Shown: positions 1 to 8,603, numbered from the stretch's first letter. The stretch: DNA of 20,027 nucleotides from Chara braunii (GCA_003427395.1 BFEA01000278.1:879494-899520); one strand, 5' to 3'. Notes: generated from the letters alone by a model not told the origin. Made by a program: numbers and translations.

Positions 1-126
1 TCCAAGCACCTACCCACCGAGCCACTCCCCAGGCACCTACCCACCGATCCATTCCAAGCACCTACCCACCAAGCCACTCCAAGCACCTACCCACCGAGCC
101 ACTCCAAGCAGCTACCCACCGAGCCT
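1..126. repeat. 25-bp minisatellite, about five copies
   Basis: Five consecutive units of about 25 bp share the core CACCTACCCACCGAGCCA. One unit is 27 bp, and there are scattered substitutions (GATCCAT, CAGCTACC). The array is cut by the left window edge, so its true length is unknown. No open frame uses it convincingly. Confidence 0.9.
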
Positions 127-206
127 TGTCGGGCAGTCGTTGATGCTTAACCACAGTCGGGGTTAGGGTGGATTATCACTTACAGTGTAATGAGATAGGG
201 GATTTT
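127..206. other. unassigned sequence upstream of the ribozyme
   Basis: This stretch links the minisatellite to the hammerhead. It may be the upstream part of the same repeat that carries the ribozyme, but the second ribozyme copy at 16939-17022 does not extend into an equivalent region, so its membership cannot be tested here. I see no coding signal, tRNA or promoter motif. Confidence 0.4.
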
Positions 207-266
207 GCGGACTGTTGAGGGTTCAGCCTCCTGATGAGTCGGTGAAACTCCGACGAAACAGTTTGC
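207..266 (+). ncRNA. type III hammerhead ribozyme (complete)
   Basis: A self-cleaving RNA of the hammerhead class with stem III open. Stem III pairs 207-215 with 258-266: nine base pairs including two G-U wobbles, with the conserved U16.1-A15.1 pair at 215/258. U216 is position 17, so predicted cleavage follows 216. Stem I is GAGG 217-220 with CCTC 227-230, closed by a six-base loop. The conserved core CTGATGA is exact at 231-237. Stem II is GTCGG 238-242 with CCGAC 250-254, closed by a seven-base loop. GAAA at 255-258 completes the core. All three helices and every invariant core base are present. Two oddities: U rather than the commoner C at position 17, and a longer stem III than most plant retrozyme hammerheads, which would favour cleavage as a monomer. 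Activity is inferred from structure only. Confidence 0.88.
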
Positions 267-314
267 CACAACCCCTCGTTTGTTGTCCTCTTCTCCCTCT
301 TTGCCTACGATTTA
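231..314 (+). repeat. hammerhead-repeat module, copy A
   Basis: This 84-bp segment begins at the ribozyme core and runs through a pyrimidine-rich stretch. It aligns without gaps to the reverse complement of 16939-17022, with about 73 of 84 positions identical by hand count. The shared block shows that the ribozyme belongs to a dispersed repeat. An AT microsatellite begins about 20 bp beyond it, as also appears to be the case in the second copy. Confidence 0.8.
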
Positions 315-334
315 CCGGGCAGCTCTGTTTGATC

Positions 335-404
335 ATATATATATATATATATATTTGACGATATATATATTATATATATGTGATGATATATATATATATA
401 TATA
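335..404. repeat. AT microsatellite cluster
   Basis: Three (AT)n runs, about 335-354, 360-379 and 385-404, are separated by short TTTGACG-like and GTGATG interruptions. They sit just downstream of the hammerhead module. The open frames across them are artefacts of the dinucleotide repeat. Confidence 0.9.
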
Positions 405-638
405 GTGAACGCCCCACAATCGTCATGGCCTGCAACCGGCATGCTCTCTGTCGTGCAGGCTTGAGAGGTATGGTTAATGTCAGCTGCCCTGCCTCCTACT
501 GTGACGAAGTTGCTTACCCGAACGGTTTTCGTCCTGTAGATCAGCGGAAGGGCTGCTACCATCGCCCGCATCCTTATGACCATTGTCCTATCTGTCATGA
601 GTGTCTTACTTAGACGTACCTTGCACCCTGACAAAAAT
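405..638. other. unrecognised sequence
   Basis: No gene, LTR or known repeat is recognised. A 77-codon plus-strand frame and a 143-codon minus-strand frame cover it, but both run through the AT microsatellite and neither shows a domain or plausible composition. If the hammerhead unit is an LTR, this would be its internal region, but I see no primer-binding site here. Confidence 0.4.
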
Positions 639-910
639 GTGCAGGTGCCCTGAAAAGAGTGTACAAGAATGTGCAAAGGTGGGAAACCCTTCACTAAAAC
701 TGCAAAATAATGAAGAATGCAGTAAAAGAAGTACATAAGTTTGTGTCATTTTACTTTGTTTGTACCCTACACCCTAACACCCTCAAAGGAAAAGTCCGAA
801 GGGTGAAAATGAGAATGAAAAATGAAGAAATGCACGTGCGCTGAAAACCAAACGTGGTAGACTCTTCACCAAAAACTGCAGAATTGTGAAAGAAAGAAGA
901 ATGCAGTAGG
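639..910. repeat. pair of diverged direct repeats
   Basis: The segment at about 639-727 recurs in diverged form at about 828-910. Both contain GTGC(C/G)CTGAAAA, then a CCTTCAC or TCTTCAC core followed by AAAACTGCA, and both end AAGAATGCAGTA. The offset is about 185 bp. The second copy lies at the left break of element 1, so the repeat may have been involved in the rearrangement that removed the integrase. Confidence 0.65.
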
Positions 911-1691
911 AGTTAAGATTTGCTTGCAGATTCCTGACTATGGGTCCGAAAATTTGGTCCTGAGGCAGTAGACGAGCAATGGCCTGACGGATCTCCTTTC
1001 CAAAGGAATGAGTAGAGGAGATCAACGAAAAAGAGTCAGGCCTACGAGAGAGGGCATCTGCTACCTTGTTGTAGCAACCCTTCGTATGTTTCAGTTCAAA
1101 GTCAAACATGTCTATGAACTGAATGTACCGTGTCAGTTTGTCATTTAACTCTTCCTGGGACTTCATCCACTGCAGGGTGTAGTGATCTGAAAAGATTTTG
1201 AAGTGCCTTCCCAGAAGAAAGTGCTTCCAATGCTTCAGCGCACAGACAAGAACATATAGCTCTTTCTCGTAGGTAGAGTCCTGAAGCTTTTGAGTTTTGA
1301 TCTTCTTACTCATAAACTCTACAGGCCGTAGACCATTCCCATCATCCTGCCGAAGAACTGCCCCAATGCCATACTGACTAACGTCAGTGGTCAGGATAAA
1401 TGGCAAAATGGGGTCAGGTAACTTCAACACAGACGCACGAATCAAGGCCTTCTTGAGTCGTGTGAAGGTCAACCGGCAGTGGAGGGACTAAAGAAAAGGA
1501 GTGCCTTTCTTTGTTAGGTTGGTCAGGGGTGCAGCCACTGCAGAAAAGTTCCTGAAAAACTTTCTGTAGTATGAGGCTAAGCCCATGAAGGACCTGACAT
1601 CCCTCACCGTCTGTGGCTGAGGCCACTCCTGAATAACAACAATCTTGATTGCTTCAGGAAGCAGACCATCTCCAGAGATTACATGACCCAA
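783..1691 (-). pseudogene. pol: RT C-terminal part and RNase H (element 1)
   Basis: One reading frame, interrupted once by a TAG at 1488-1490 (probably TGG to TAG). The N-terminal part is the RT thumb/connection: GHVISGDGL, then RSFMGLASYYRKF and PLTNLTKK. RNase H follows with its acidic residues in place: D in TTDVSQYG, E in YEKELY, D in SDHYTL and D in NKVADALSRR. After the IVRNLQANL segment near 920 the protein loses family resemblance and runs into unrelated residues to a stop at 783, which marks the element's break. It is frameshifted relative to the upstream protease/RT frame around 1680-1700. No product is expected. Confidence 0.85.
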
Positions 1692-2692
1692 AGAGATAAC
1701 AGAGGGAACTCCAATCCAAAGGAAGACTTCTCTCTGTCGATCTTGTACTGACTGTCACGTAATGACTGAAGGACAAGAGTCAAGTGCTCCGCATGTTCCT
1801 TGGCAGTTCGGCTGAATACCAAGATGTCATCCAGGTAGACAACCATGAACTTGTCCAGGTAAGGCTTGAAGATGCGGTGCATCTCTGTCTGGAAGGTGCC
1901 TGGGGCGTTGCAAAGTCTGAATGGCATGACCAGGAACTCATAAGTCCAATACCTGGTCTTGAAGGTTGTCTTGTAAACATCCTCTTCTGCCATCTCAATT
2001 TGGTGATAGCCAGATTTGAGGTCGACTTTGCTGAACACTCTACATCCCTGCACCATGTCCAGAAGGTCATCGATCCTAGGAAGTGACTCTGTACTCTTCC
2101 GAGTGATCTTATTGAGACCCATGTAGTCAATGTACATTCTGAACTCGCCGTTCCCTTTCGGTACAAAGAGAACAGGTGCACCGAATTCATAAGTGCTAGG
2201 CCTGATCCAGCCTTTGCTGGTCATGGTCTCAAGCTGCTTTCTTAGCTCCTCAAGCTCAGCAGGGGACATCCTGTAGATGCGGTCCTTGGGAGGGACCGCT
2301 CCAGGCAGCAGCTCAATGTGATGCTTGGTTGGCTGGTTGGGTAACCCAAAGGGCTCCTGCATCAGAATAACGTACTTGTCCACCACCTGCTGCGGTTGCT
2401 GCATCTGCTGAACCTTCATGCCCAGATGTAGCTTTTTAACTGCACTGAGAGACATGAAGTTTCTGGTGGCTCCACAGCCCAAGAGCACAGTGATCCTGGT
2501 GCGGTTGATCAGGGGCCGAAGCATGATGAGATCAGACTTGCTTTCCTTCTGTTCCTTCAGATGAAGGAAGAAGGCCGCAAGCGCTTGAAGCTCAACCTTC
2601 TCCGGGTCCTGATCCAGGTCAGGATCCTCATAACAAAAGGATGTTGCTCGCGCCGTCCCCAAATAATCTGACTCTGCCCGCGCAGTCCCCAA
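1679..2692 (-). pseudogene. pol: protease remnant and reverse transcriptase (element 1)
   Basis: The N-terminal part carries a retropepsin-like segment, VLLGCGATRNFMS. The catalytic Asp expected before (S/T/C)G is Gly, so the protease is dead. The RT follows with RIYRMSPAELEELRKQL, APVLFVPKGNGEFRM, IDDLLDMVQG, SKVDLKSGYHQIEM and the catalytic VVYLDDIL. Compared with element 2, roughly 110 residues between the protease motif and RT are missing in frame. The reading frame shifts near 1700, where the C-terminal residues stop matching the family. Its upstream junction with gag is also broken. Confidence 0.88.
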
Positions 2693-2792
2693 ACAATCCT
2701 GATCCGGGTCAGGATCCTCATAACAAAAGGATGCTGCCCGTGAGTAGATGAAGGTACAGCGCTGGGGGGAACTGCAGTCTCCAGGGTCTGTT

Positions 2793-3927
2793 TCAGTTTT
2801 TTGACTGACCCGGGTCTGGCATGTAAGGGCAGTCTTTCAGGAAGTGTTGTCCCTCACATCTCAGACAAACCCCTCTCTCCTTCTTCTCTAGACTCCCTCC
2901 CGGATCTTGAGGTCATGATAGGGGAGTGTGGAGGGATTGAGTGGGTCAGCTGGCATGCGGACGTCTTTGGGCAGGTTAGGGTGCTGGGAAGAGGAAGGCC
3001 AACGTCCCTTTTCCTTCCCCTTGGCACTGGCTGAGGCTGTGGTGGGGGAAAACTTCTTCTGCTGCTGCAGAACTTCCAAAACAGCCTGATTCAGGGCAGC
3101 TGCAACAGCTGTATCAGCAACAGATCCGGTCCCAGCTAAAGGTGCATCAGCCTGGGAATTTGAATCTGAACCTGATGCAGATCCCGCATGAGTGAAGGTT
3201 GTTTTTTCCTTTCTGCCACCTCTAGGGAAGGCACCTTTCCTCCTGTCTGAGGATGGGGCCTGTAAATGAAGCTTTGCTTCCATGTTCAAGGCTGCGCGGC
3301 CAAAGGACCTCCAGTCCTTGTGCCCAGCGCTGTACAAGGCAACGACAAACTTCTCAGGCGCTGCCCTGCAGAAGTTGGTCAACAGATCGGCAGTGGACAT
3401 GACCAACCCAGGGGTGGAGGTCAGTTGCTCGAACTCAGCAAACAAGGTCTGCAGGGTGCCACTGTATTGCCGCTGCCCCAGGCGAGCAATCCTGTCAGCA
3501 GCCTTGAGAGCCCGCTCCTTGTCTGCAAAACGGTTCTCCAAGGCCTACAGAAGTTTGTTCACCCCAAGCCCAAAAGCCCAGTCCTCCATCGATTGTTGTT
3601 GGCTGCTGGAGGTTGAGGTAGCCCACTTCAGAGCGGGTCCCTCCAGCAGCCCCAGAATCATAGCCACCTTGGTCTGTTCTGGGCAGATAAAGCCCCTCAA
3701 GTAGGCTTTAGTCCCAGCAGCCCAGTCCCCAACATCAGTCTTGGGGTCATCACCTTGTTGGGTGTAGGGATCTTGGGACCCCTTTGATCCCCTGCTGTAA
3801 CAGCAACATAGGTGGCTTTGGTTGCGGCATTTTGGGAATGAGGTGGTGACCGGGAAGAATGTACTGAACCAGGGGGAGTTGGAGGGGTAGAAGGAGGAGA
3901 AGGTTTGGGTTTTTTCAGAGGGAGCAT
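2793..3927 (-). pseudogene. gag: gag capsid and zinc-knuckle part (element 1)
   Basis: A proline/serine-rich linker at the start (about 3927-3760) passes by a frameshift into a capsid-like helical region. That region contains TKVAMILGLLEGPALKWAT and, after a TAG at 3545-3547 (CAG to TAG), ENRFADKERALKAADRIARL. A basic Ala/Ser-rich tail follows. After another frameshift near 2885 there is a zinc-knuckle-like CLRCEGQHFLKDC (spacing C-x2-C-x3-H-x4-C, one residue shorter than the usual CCHC), ending at a stop at 2793. The assignment as Gag rests on position, capsid-like composition and the knuckle. At least three frame changes make it inactive. Confidence 0.75.
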
Positions 3928-3982
3928 AGGGGCAATCAGCTAGGTTTGGGTTTTTTCAGAGGGAGCATAGGGGCAATCAGCT
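3901..3982. repeat. 41-bp tandem duplication inside gag (element 1)
   Basis: 3901-3941 is repeated exactly at 3942-3982. The unit is not a multiple of three, so it shifts the gag frame. The peptide MLPLKKPKPS is encoded on both sides of the joint. The exact identity suggests a fairly recent event. Confidence 0.95.
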
Positions 3983-4427
3983 TGGCGGCTGACAGCTGAG
4001 CAGTCAAGTTCTGAATCACATCCAGAATCTTAGATTGCTGAGCTGCCAGGTCGTCAACCCGACACTCCAAACGCACAAAACGATCATCCCAGTTCCTGAA
4101 GTGAGAACTGGTGATCTTATGCTCCAGGATGATCATCTCTGCCAGGTATTTGGTCACCTGGGCACAACGATCATCTGTGAGCACCTTGTCTAGCTGCTCC
4201 AACAGATATTCCCTTATGGAATTATCTGTTGCAGCCTCTATCTCAACTGCCTCTTGACGTTCCAATGCTGCAAGCATATCCTGTTGATGCTGCAGCTGCT
4301 CTTGCAACTCCTTCTGCTGAGTAGCAGTCAGAGTAGGAGGAGGACGAGTGGAGGTTGAAGGCTGTTGACCTTCCACCTTCATCACCACTTCCACCTGTGG
4401 CTGCTACTGAGCCCCTTGACCAGACAT
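3936..4427 (-). pseudogene. gag: gag N-terminal part (element 1)
   Basis: The original start is probably the ATG at 4427, preceded by an A-rich stretch. It reads MSGQGAQ, then hits TAG at 4404-4406 in place of a Gln codon (C to T). The same frame then continues through a Gln/Glu-rich, strongly helical region with heptad-like leucines (about residues 35-150, including LQHQQDMLAALERQEAVEIE and VDDLAAQQSKILDVIQNL), which suggests a coiled coil. It ends at 3936 because of the 41-bp duplication described separately. The position upstream of the capsid region supports a Gag N-terminus. Confidence 0.75.
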
Positions 4428-4856
4428 TTTCCTTTTTCAAATAAAATCAAAAATAAAATAAAAACAACAACCTGAGTGTGCAGCGATACTCAGATTCCTT
4501 CAGACACCCTGGAATCGCTGCAAAACTCAGACACTGGAAAAAATGGGTGTATAGGCAATCAGCGGTTTGGGTTGAAAAGGTGTCTCTGGGGTCAGGTGTC
4601 AGACAAACTCTAAGTCCAGCAAAATCTTACACACGATTTCCTTTTATTGACCCTGCACCACACTGGAGTTAGTAGACACTCCACTACTCTTCCAGAGACA
4701 CACTAGATTTCCAGTGCTCATTAGAAAACAAGTGTAATCGGTGAGAATGATGGAAGATGGTTAATACTGACAAGGGAGATCAACCAGAACAAGCGATTCA
4801 GACAGATACCCTATAACCTAGCTCAGACTCCCATTTAGACCCTGATGACTCTGGCG

Positions 4857-4876
4857 GCCATACCCTAGGGTATGGC
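4857..4876. repeat. perfect 20-bp palindrome in the leader
   Basis: GCCATACCCT is followed immediately by its exact reverse complement AGGGTATGGC. In RNA it would form a hairpin or a kissing dimer. It lies in the element 1 leader, about 430 bp upstream of gag, where retroelements may carry dimerisation or packaging elements; that role is speculation. Confidence 0.9.
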
Positions 4877-4880
4877 GAAG

Positions 4881-4913
4881 TACAGTATTCACTGTATCCA
4901 ATGAAATACTGTA
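4881..4913. repeat. inverted repeat with 9-bp arms in the leader
   Basis: TACAGTATT at 4881-4889 is complementary to AATACTGTA at 4905-4913, with a 15-base loop. It starts four bases after the 20-bp palindrome, so the leader RNA could form two stacked stem-loops. Confidence 0.8.
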
Positions 4914-5948
4914 AACCCAATCATGCGATTCAGCAATATTGTCTATTTTTGGATTGCGATTCACTGGGGACTGATAGAATGGAATTCTGACGGACAGAAT
5001 TGAAGTTGTGACTGACCCTAATTAGCATAGGCTATAAATAAACTCAGCGCAAAACTGCAATTCACAGTATCACTACCTTTCCAATACAAAATTCACAATT
5101 TGAGTATCCTAGATCAATCGCAATGTAGTACAGCTGTCACAAAACACTTTTGGATCAGAAAGAGTCAAGAGAGGGTGAGAAATGAGCAGAGAGAGGTAGG
5201 GGAGAGATGGTTATGGCTGTCATGCAGTCTACGATTTTCACATTCAGTCACTGACAGACAGATAGCCAATTATAATTGCCTAATCTAATCCTATCTGGAT
5301 CGCTATGAAGGTAGGTGTATGGAATGGACTCACTTCCAGAGAATCTTGCAGGTGATGATGAAGATCTGGCTATGGCAGATGATGACCCTGATCTCGCCAA
5401 TTTCTTCCAGATATTCCTCCTGACACTCCCACGCACAGAACTGCTTCAAACTTGTTGATCCTCCTCAGGATCTTGTAGCGCTGCACTCCCTCAATCCAGA
5501 TGCACTATATCTGGTCCTGTGGCGCCCAGATAGCCAACAACAAAATATCTCCCCACATTGCCAGGTAGCCGTTGATGCTAAAAATAGCCCCAGATGGGGT
5601 TATTTCTTCTGGAGATTGATATAGTGTGTCAATCTCCCTCAGCGCTATCCAAGGACGATGTCGCTCAAGGTTCCCTGATGTCTTCAGGGGTAATTCGCCA
5701 CTCTGGGTACTTTGCAATACTACCCTCAGGGTTGGCTATGGCGACTTAGCCCTATACTCGCCACTTCCTGACAAGCGCCCTGACAGGCTCAGTGCGCTTG
5801 GTCAACACTTGAATCCACCGCTGAAAGTCTTCTTCCCTGCTGATTCAAAACTGGGGAAGATGAATCGCCATGAAACTCTCACCAGTTGATCGCCAGATGA
5901 AGAAGATGCCTTAGTGCGCTCAACCCTCAGTGTTCCAATTCCAATCCC

Positions 5949-5960
5949 GCTCCGATACCA
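5949..5960 (-). other. primer-binding site of element 1
   Basis: Read on the minus strand this is TGGTATCGGAGC, matching the initiator-Met-type PBS of plant LTR elements (usual TGGTATCAGAGC) with one substitution. It lies two bases inside the 5' LTR end at 5963. It fixes the element's orientation and the inner LTR boundary. Confidence 0.88.
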
Positions 5961-5962
5961 AC

Positions 5963-7029
5963 TGTTATGATCTTGGTTGTCTGGCGATTTATACCGCCAC
6001 TCACACACAAACAGTCTCATACATGCCCATACATGCATAAGAGAAGGGGGAGAGGAGACAGAGTCCACACTATACACAAATCAAAGTAGGCAGCGGAATA
6101 CAACTATGCACAGATGGGGAGAAGACACACAGTGTTTCTCTCTCTCTGACAAACTCCCAACAACCAATCACAAGTAGAACCTGCGAGGATAACAATTGAA
6201 ATGACGCTGATGTTGAGCCAACTCAAACAAATATCGTAACAAAGTTTGTTACAGTATCTCGCCACTCTCAGAACTCACACCCCACTCTCCATCCTACACC
6301 CAGTTAGTAGCGCCACATCAAATTGGCCTCACAGAGGCCAGCGCCAACCACCCTGATGAAGAACAGNTCCTGCGATGAAGTCTTCAGTGTAGATGGGCAA
6401 CTCTGACGAAGGAACAGGCAGCTATGGCTGCCACCACCCACGAGTACACAGTGTAAAGTCTCGATATAGCCCGGCCAGACGCAGATACCCCCAGGGGTAG
6501 ATGCACTGAGGATGCCCCAGCTATGGTAGACTCATGCTGGGCCGGCTATGGCTGTTGTCAACGGCGAGGTCTCAGGATGCCGCCTGCAGACAATCACCGC
6601 CACCAACTTGCTTGGCTTCTCCAACGCTGCTTCGCGAGAAATGAACTGCCAAAAGTCCTGCATCGATGGTACTAACCTCTCTGTAGACTACACTAGACCT
6701 ATACCGGACTGACTGACCGACCGGTACCGTTTCTGTTTCGGCCTCTCGACCTCTACCGGACCCGGCTATAGGCTATAGGACCGTCTATCAGCATAGGTTA
6801 CTTAGGGTATGTCTGTCCAAGGGGCAGCCTGGGCTTGCTATACGCAGTTAAGGTAGCTGTAGGAAGTCGAGTTAGTATTGGGCTGGTATTTTCCCCAGAT
6901 TTGCAGATATGTCCCTCACGAATTCCCTTACAGGTAGGTCTCTCAGTTAGCCCTCAGCCAAACAAAATTACGAATCTATCCTACCGCTGTACTATACAGC
7001 CTCGCAGTCAATCTCGGCAGTAGAAATCA
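5963..7029 (-). repeat. 5' LTR of element 1
   Basis: On the minus strand it runs from TGATTTC at 7029 to CATAACA at 5963, about 1067 bp with TG...CA ends. It aligns over its full length, inverted, to 18429-19483 at very roughly nine in ten bases identical. A TATAAA box lies near its inner end (5988-5993). It contains a CT/GA run near 6136-6148 and a single N at 6366 where the other copy has G. Its outer end abuts the SINE-like unit. Confidence 0.9.
5988..5993 (-). promoter_or_regulatory. TATA box near the inner LTR end
   Basis: TATAAA on the minus strand about 30 bp from the LTR's inner edge, enclosed by GGCG and CGCC as a short inverted repeat. The same motif stands at the equivalent place in the other LTR (19453-19458). 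If used, transcription would begin at or beyond the LTR end, which is unusual, so it may instead be incidental. Confidence 0.35.
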
Positions 7030-7286
7030 ACAAGTCCGGCCAGGGGACAACCGGTAGCACAGGTACCAAGCATCATCTGAGTGTCCGGTCGTTGTGCCTC
7101 CCCGATTACCCCTTCCCCTATGAACATTAGCAGAGACTGTTTTTTTAATGCCAATTGGGGAGACCAACAGGCTATCTCTAGGTGGCGGGCGCCAAGCATG
7201 CCAAGGAAGGTACATGAGGCCAATGGGGATTGAACCCAAGACCTCCTGAAAGCTACTTGCGTGCCTTACCAACTGAGATAGGCCGC
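7030..7286 (-). mobile_element. tRNA-derived SINE-like element (probable)
   Basis: On the minus strand, 7286-7215 resembles a tRNA. It has an A-box-like TATCTCAGTTGG, a B-box GGGTTCAATCC with a foldable T arm (TGGG, loop, CCCA), and partly pairing ends (GAG with CTC). The anticodon and acceptor arms do not fold cleanly, so it is not a working tRNA gene. About 185 bp of non-tRNA body follows, containing an A7 run, and it stops exactly where the LTR of element 1 begins. This layout fits a SINE with internal pol III promoter boxes, but no family is recognised and no 3' tail is seen. Confidence 0.55.
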
Positions 7287-7573
7287 TCGATAACTGAACA
7301 ACTTTTAACTCAAGGTCACATCGAAATTCTTTACCAAATTTAAAATATTATATAAGTTTATATAACATATTTTGGCCCAGCCAGGCAAGTGACCCCGAGC
7401 CACTCTGGTAGCGTAGAAAAAAATTCAAAAAACAAAATGTTATGAAAAAAAATAAAATAAACAACATTTGTCTGAGCATTACATCCAATTACTTACCAAA
7501 TTTGAAATAAAAATAAAATAGAGAAAATAAAGCTAATAATGCAAAAGAAAAATAAAAAGAGAATTAAAATTAC
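7287..7573. other. AT-rich spacer
   Basis: AT-rich sequence with A-runs and no coding signal. A TTACCAAATTT(A/G)AAAT motif occurs twice (near 7331 and 7494), suggesting that diverged copies of the downstream repeat begin here. Nothing else is recognised. Confidence 0.5.
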
Positions 7574-7880
7574 TGAGTGAGCGAGCACGTTTTCGACACT
7601 GCCATCTTTGGCGATTTTTTTCCATTTTTTTTGGCACAACCAAATGCCCTGAAAATTTACAGATGTGTACTTATTCACATAATACAAAATGCATTTAAGA
7701 AGTTTCAAAAAATAATAAAACTGTTTAGGCTTCGCAATAAAGTAGTAAAAAGTGAAAACAAAACAAAATAATGAGTGGGCGAGCACGTTTTGACACCGCC
7801 ATCTTTGGCGATTTTAAATTTTTGTTTGGCTTAGCAAAATGACTCTAAAATTTATAGGCATGTACCGCACATCATAGAGA
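7574..7880. repeat. direct repeats, about 107 bp, offset 198 bp
   Basis: Copy 1 (about 7574-7680) and copy 2 (about 7772-7880) share TGAGTG(A/G)GCGAGCACGTTTT, then GCCATCTTTGGCGATTTT, then a diverged ATGxxCTxAAAATTTA(C/T)AG part. The inner CGCCATCTTTGGCG core is itself partly palindromic. Spacers between copies are AT-rich. This looks like a decayed satellite or short tandem array. Confidence 0.8.
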
Positions 7881-7898
7881 ACTCGCAAAAAAAAAATC

Positions 7899-7997
7899 AG
7901 ACACGGGTCCGAGCCTGGTGTCCGGTGCGTGGTGGCCAGCGTCTGGATTAATCCAGACACGGGTCCGGGCCTGGTGTCCGGTGTCTGGATGTCCGGG
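7899..7997. repeat. GC-rich direct repeat with 18-bp palindrome
   Basis: CAGACACGGGTCCG(A/G)GCCTG followed by GTGTCCGGTG occurs at about 7899 and again at about 7954. Between them GTCTGGATTAATCCAGAC (7941-7958) is a perfect palindrome. The block is much richer in GC than its flanks. Function unknown. Confidence 0.8.
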
Positions 7998-8043
7998 TCC
8001 GTGGCAACCATGGTATTTTGTTTTGTTGTGGTAATCTTGTCTG

Positions 8044-8360
8044 CATCCTGGTTGGTTTTGTCCCGTTGTTCGGTCTAAGCAGGTAGCGGTGCTTCATGTG
8101 GGACCAATCATCCGGGCTTTTTTATTGTTTTGGCATCCAAGTTGGTTGTTTCCCGTAATTCGGCCTTTTGGAATGCGGGGCGGTGCTTGCATGTGGGAAT
8201 CGTCATCCGGGATTGTTTTCTATACCGGTCCTCCGGGCTCTTTTTGATTTTTTGGCAGACAAGAATGTTTGACATCCTAGTTGGTCTTGTCTCGTCGTTT
8301 GGCCTGTGGGCAAGGGTTGTGCTTGCATGTAGGACTTGTCGTCTGGGATGTGTTTTGTTG
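8044..8360. repeat. three diverged tandem repeats of 90-140 bp
   Basis: Units begin at about 8044, 8134 and 8273. Each starts CATCC(T/A)(G/A)GTTGGT, passes through (T/C)CCGT or TCGTCG then TTCGG or TTTGG, and ends GTGCTT(G)CATGTxGGA followed by CATCCGGG or CGTCTGGG. The middle unit has an extra segment of about 45 bp. Open frames across it have no domain. Confidence 0.75.
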
Positions 8361-8603
8361 CCCCCTGTTCTGTATTATTTGGCTGTTGGTTATTTCCTTC
8401 CTCTTTTCTTTGCCTCTTTGCCTTTTGGTTGTGTGCAAGTGGGTCGATATGGCACACGGGGGTGGGGGCAGTCGCCGCTCAAACTACATCCAAGTGGGTG
8501 GCCTACTACGCAAGAGGTTCTGAACAGGGGGAGTTGTAAGGAAGAAGATAAAAAACCGAATTCATTCTTTTCTTTTTTTTTTTTCTTTTTTTTTTCCGTT
8601 TTT
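8361..8603. other. unassigned sequence ending in a polypyrimidine tract
   Basis: T/C-rich on the plus strand, with a G-rich patch near 8457-8470. A nearly pure pyrimidine tract (about 8563-8597, mostly T) ends the segment. Read on the minus strand this is an A-rich tract just inside the PBS-like site at 8604-8617. No gene recognised. Confidence 0.5.

Larger units (their letters stand above)
4428..5948 (-). other. untranslated leader of element 1
   Basis: About 1.5 kb lies between the PBS and the gag start on the minus strand. No conserved protein frame is visible; short frames such as 5100-5288 and 5626-5889 have no recognisable domain. It holds two adjacent inverted repeats (4857-4876 and 4881-4913). 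A long leader fits plant Ty3/gypsy elements and would normally carry packaging signals, but none can be named here. Confidence 0.6.
920..7029 (-). mobile_element. element 1: truncated Ty3/gypsy retrotransposon
   Basis: Read on the minus strand the order is 5' LTR (7029-5963), initiator-Met-type primer-binding site, a leader of about 1.5 kb, gag, protease, reverse transcriptase and RNase H. Recognisable coding sequence stops near 920, and no integrase or 3' LTR follows in this orientation. The gene order and RT/RNase H sequence place it in Ty3/gypsy (Metaviridae). It is degenerate: a nonsense codon at gag codon 8, a 41-bp duplication, further frameshifts, an altered protease motif and an internal deletion between protease and RT. 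Its LTR family is the one in element 3. The left limit is approximate. Confidence 0.85.

Noticed and set aside
305-736. 143-codon minus-strand reading frame (and the 77-codon plus-strand frame at 380-613)
   Set aside because: They run through AT microsatellites giving Ile-Tyr repeats, with no domain and no plausible start context.
4842-4880. CTGATGA followed by a strong hairpin and GAAG, resembling a hammerhead core
   Set aside because: The hairpin starts eight bases after the CTGATGA, the 3' core lacks GAAA in the right place, and no stem I or III partners are found.
6353-6370. CTGATGAAGAAC as a hammerhead core inside the LTR
   Set aside because: No stem II hairpin followed by GAAA. It is ordinary LTR sequence, present also in the inverted copy.
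7215-7286. Functional tRNA gene on the minus strand
   Set aside because: The anticodon and acceptor stems do not pair properly, and a long non-tRNA body follows. A SINE head or tRNA pseudogene fits better.
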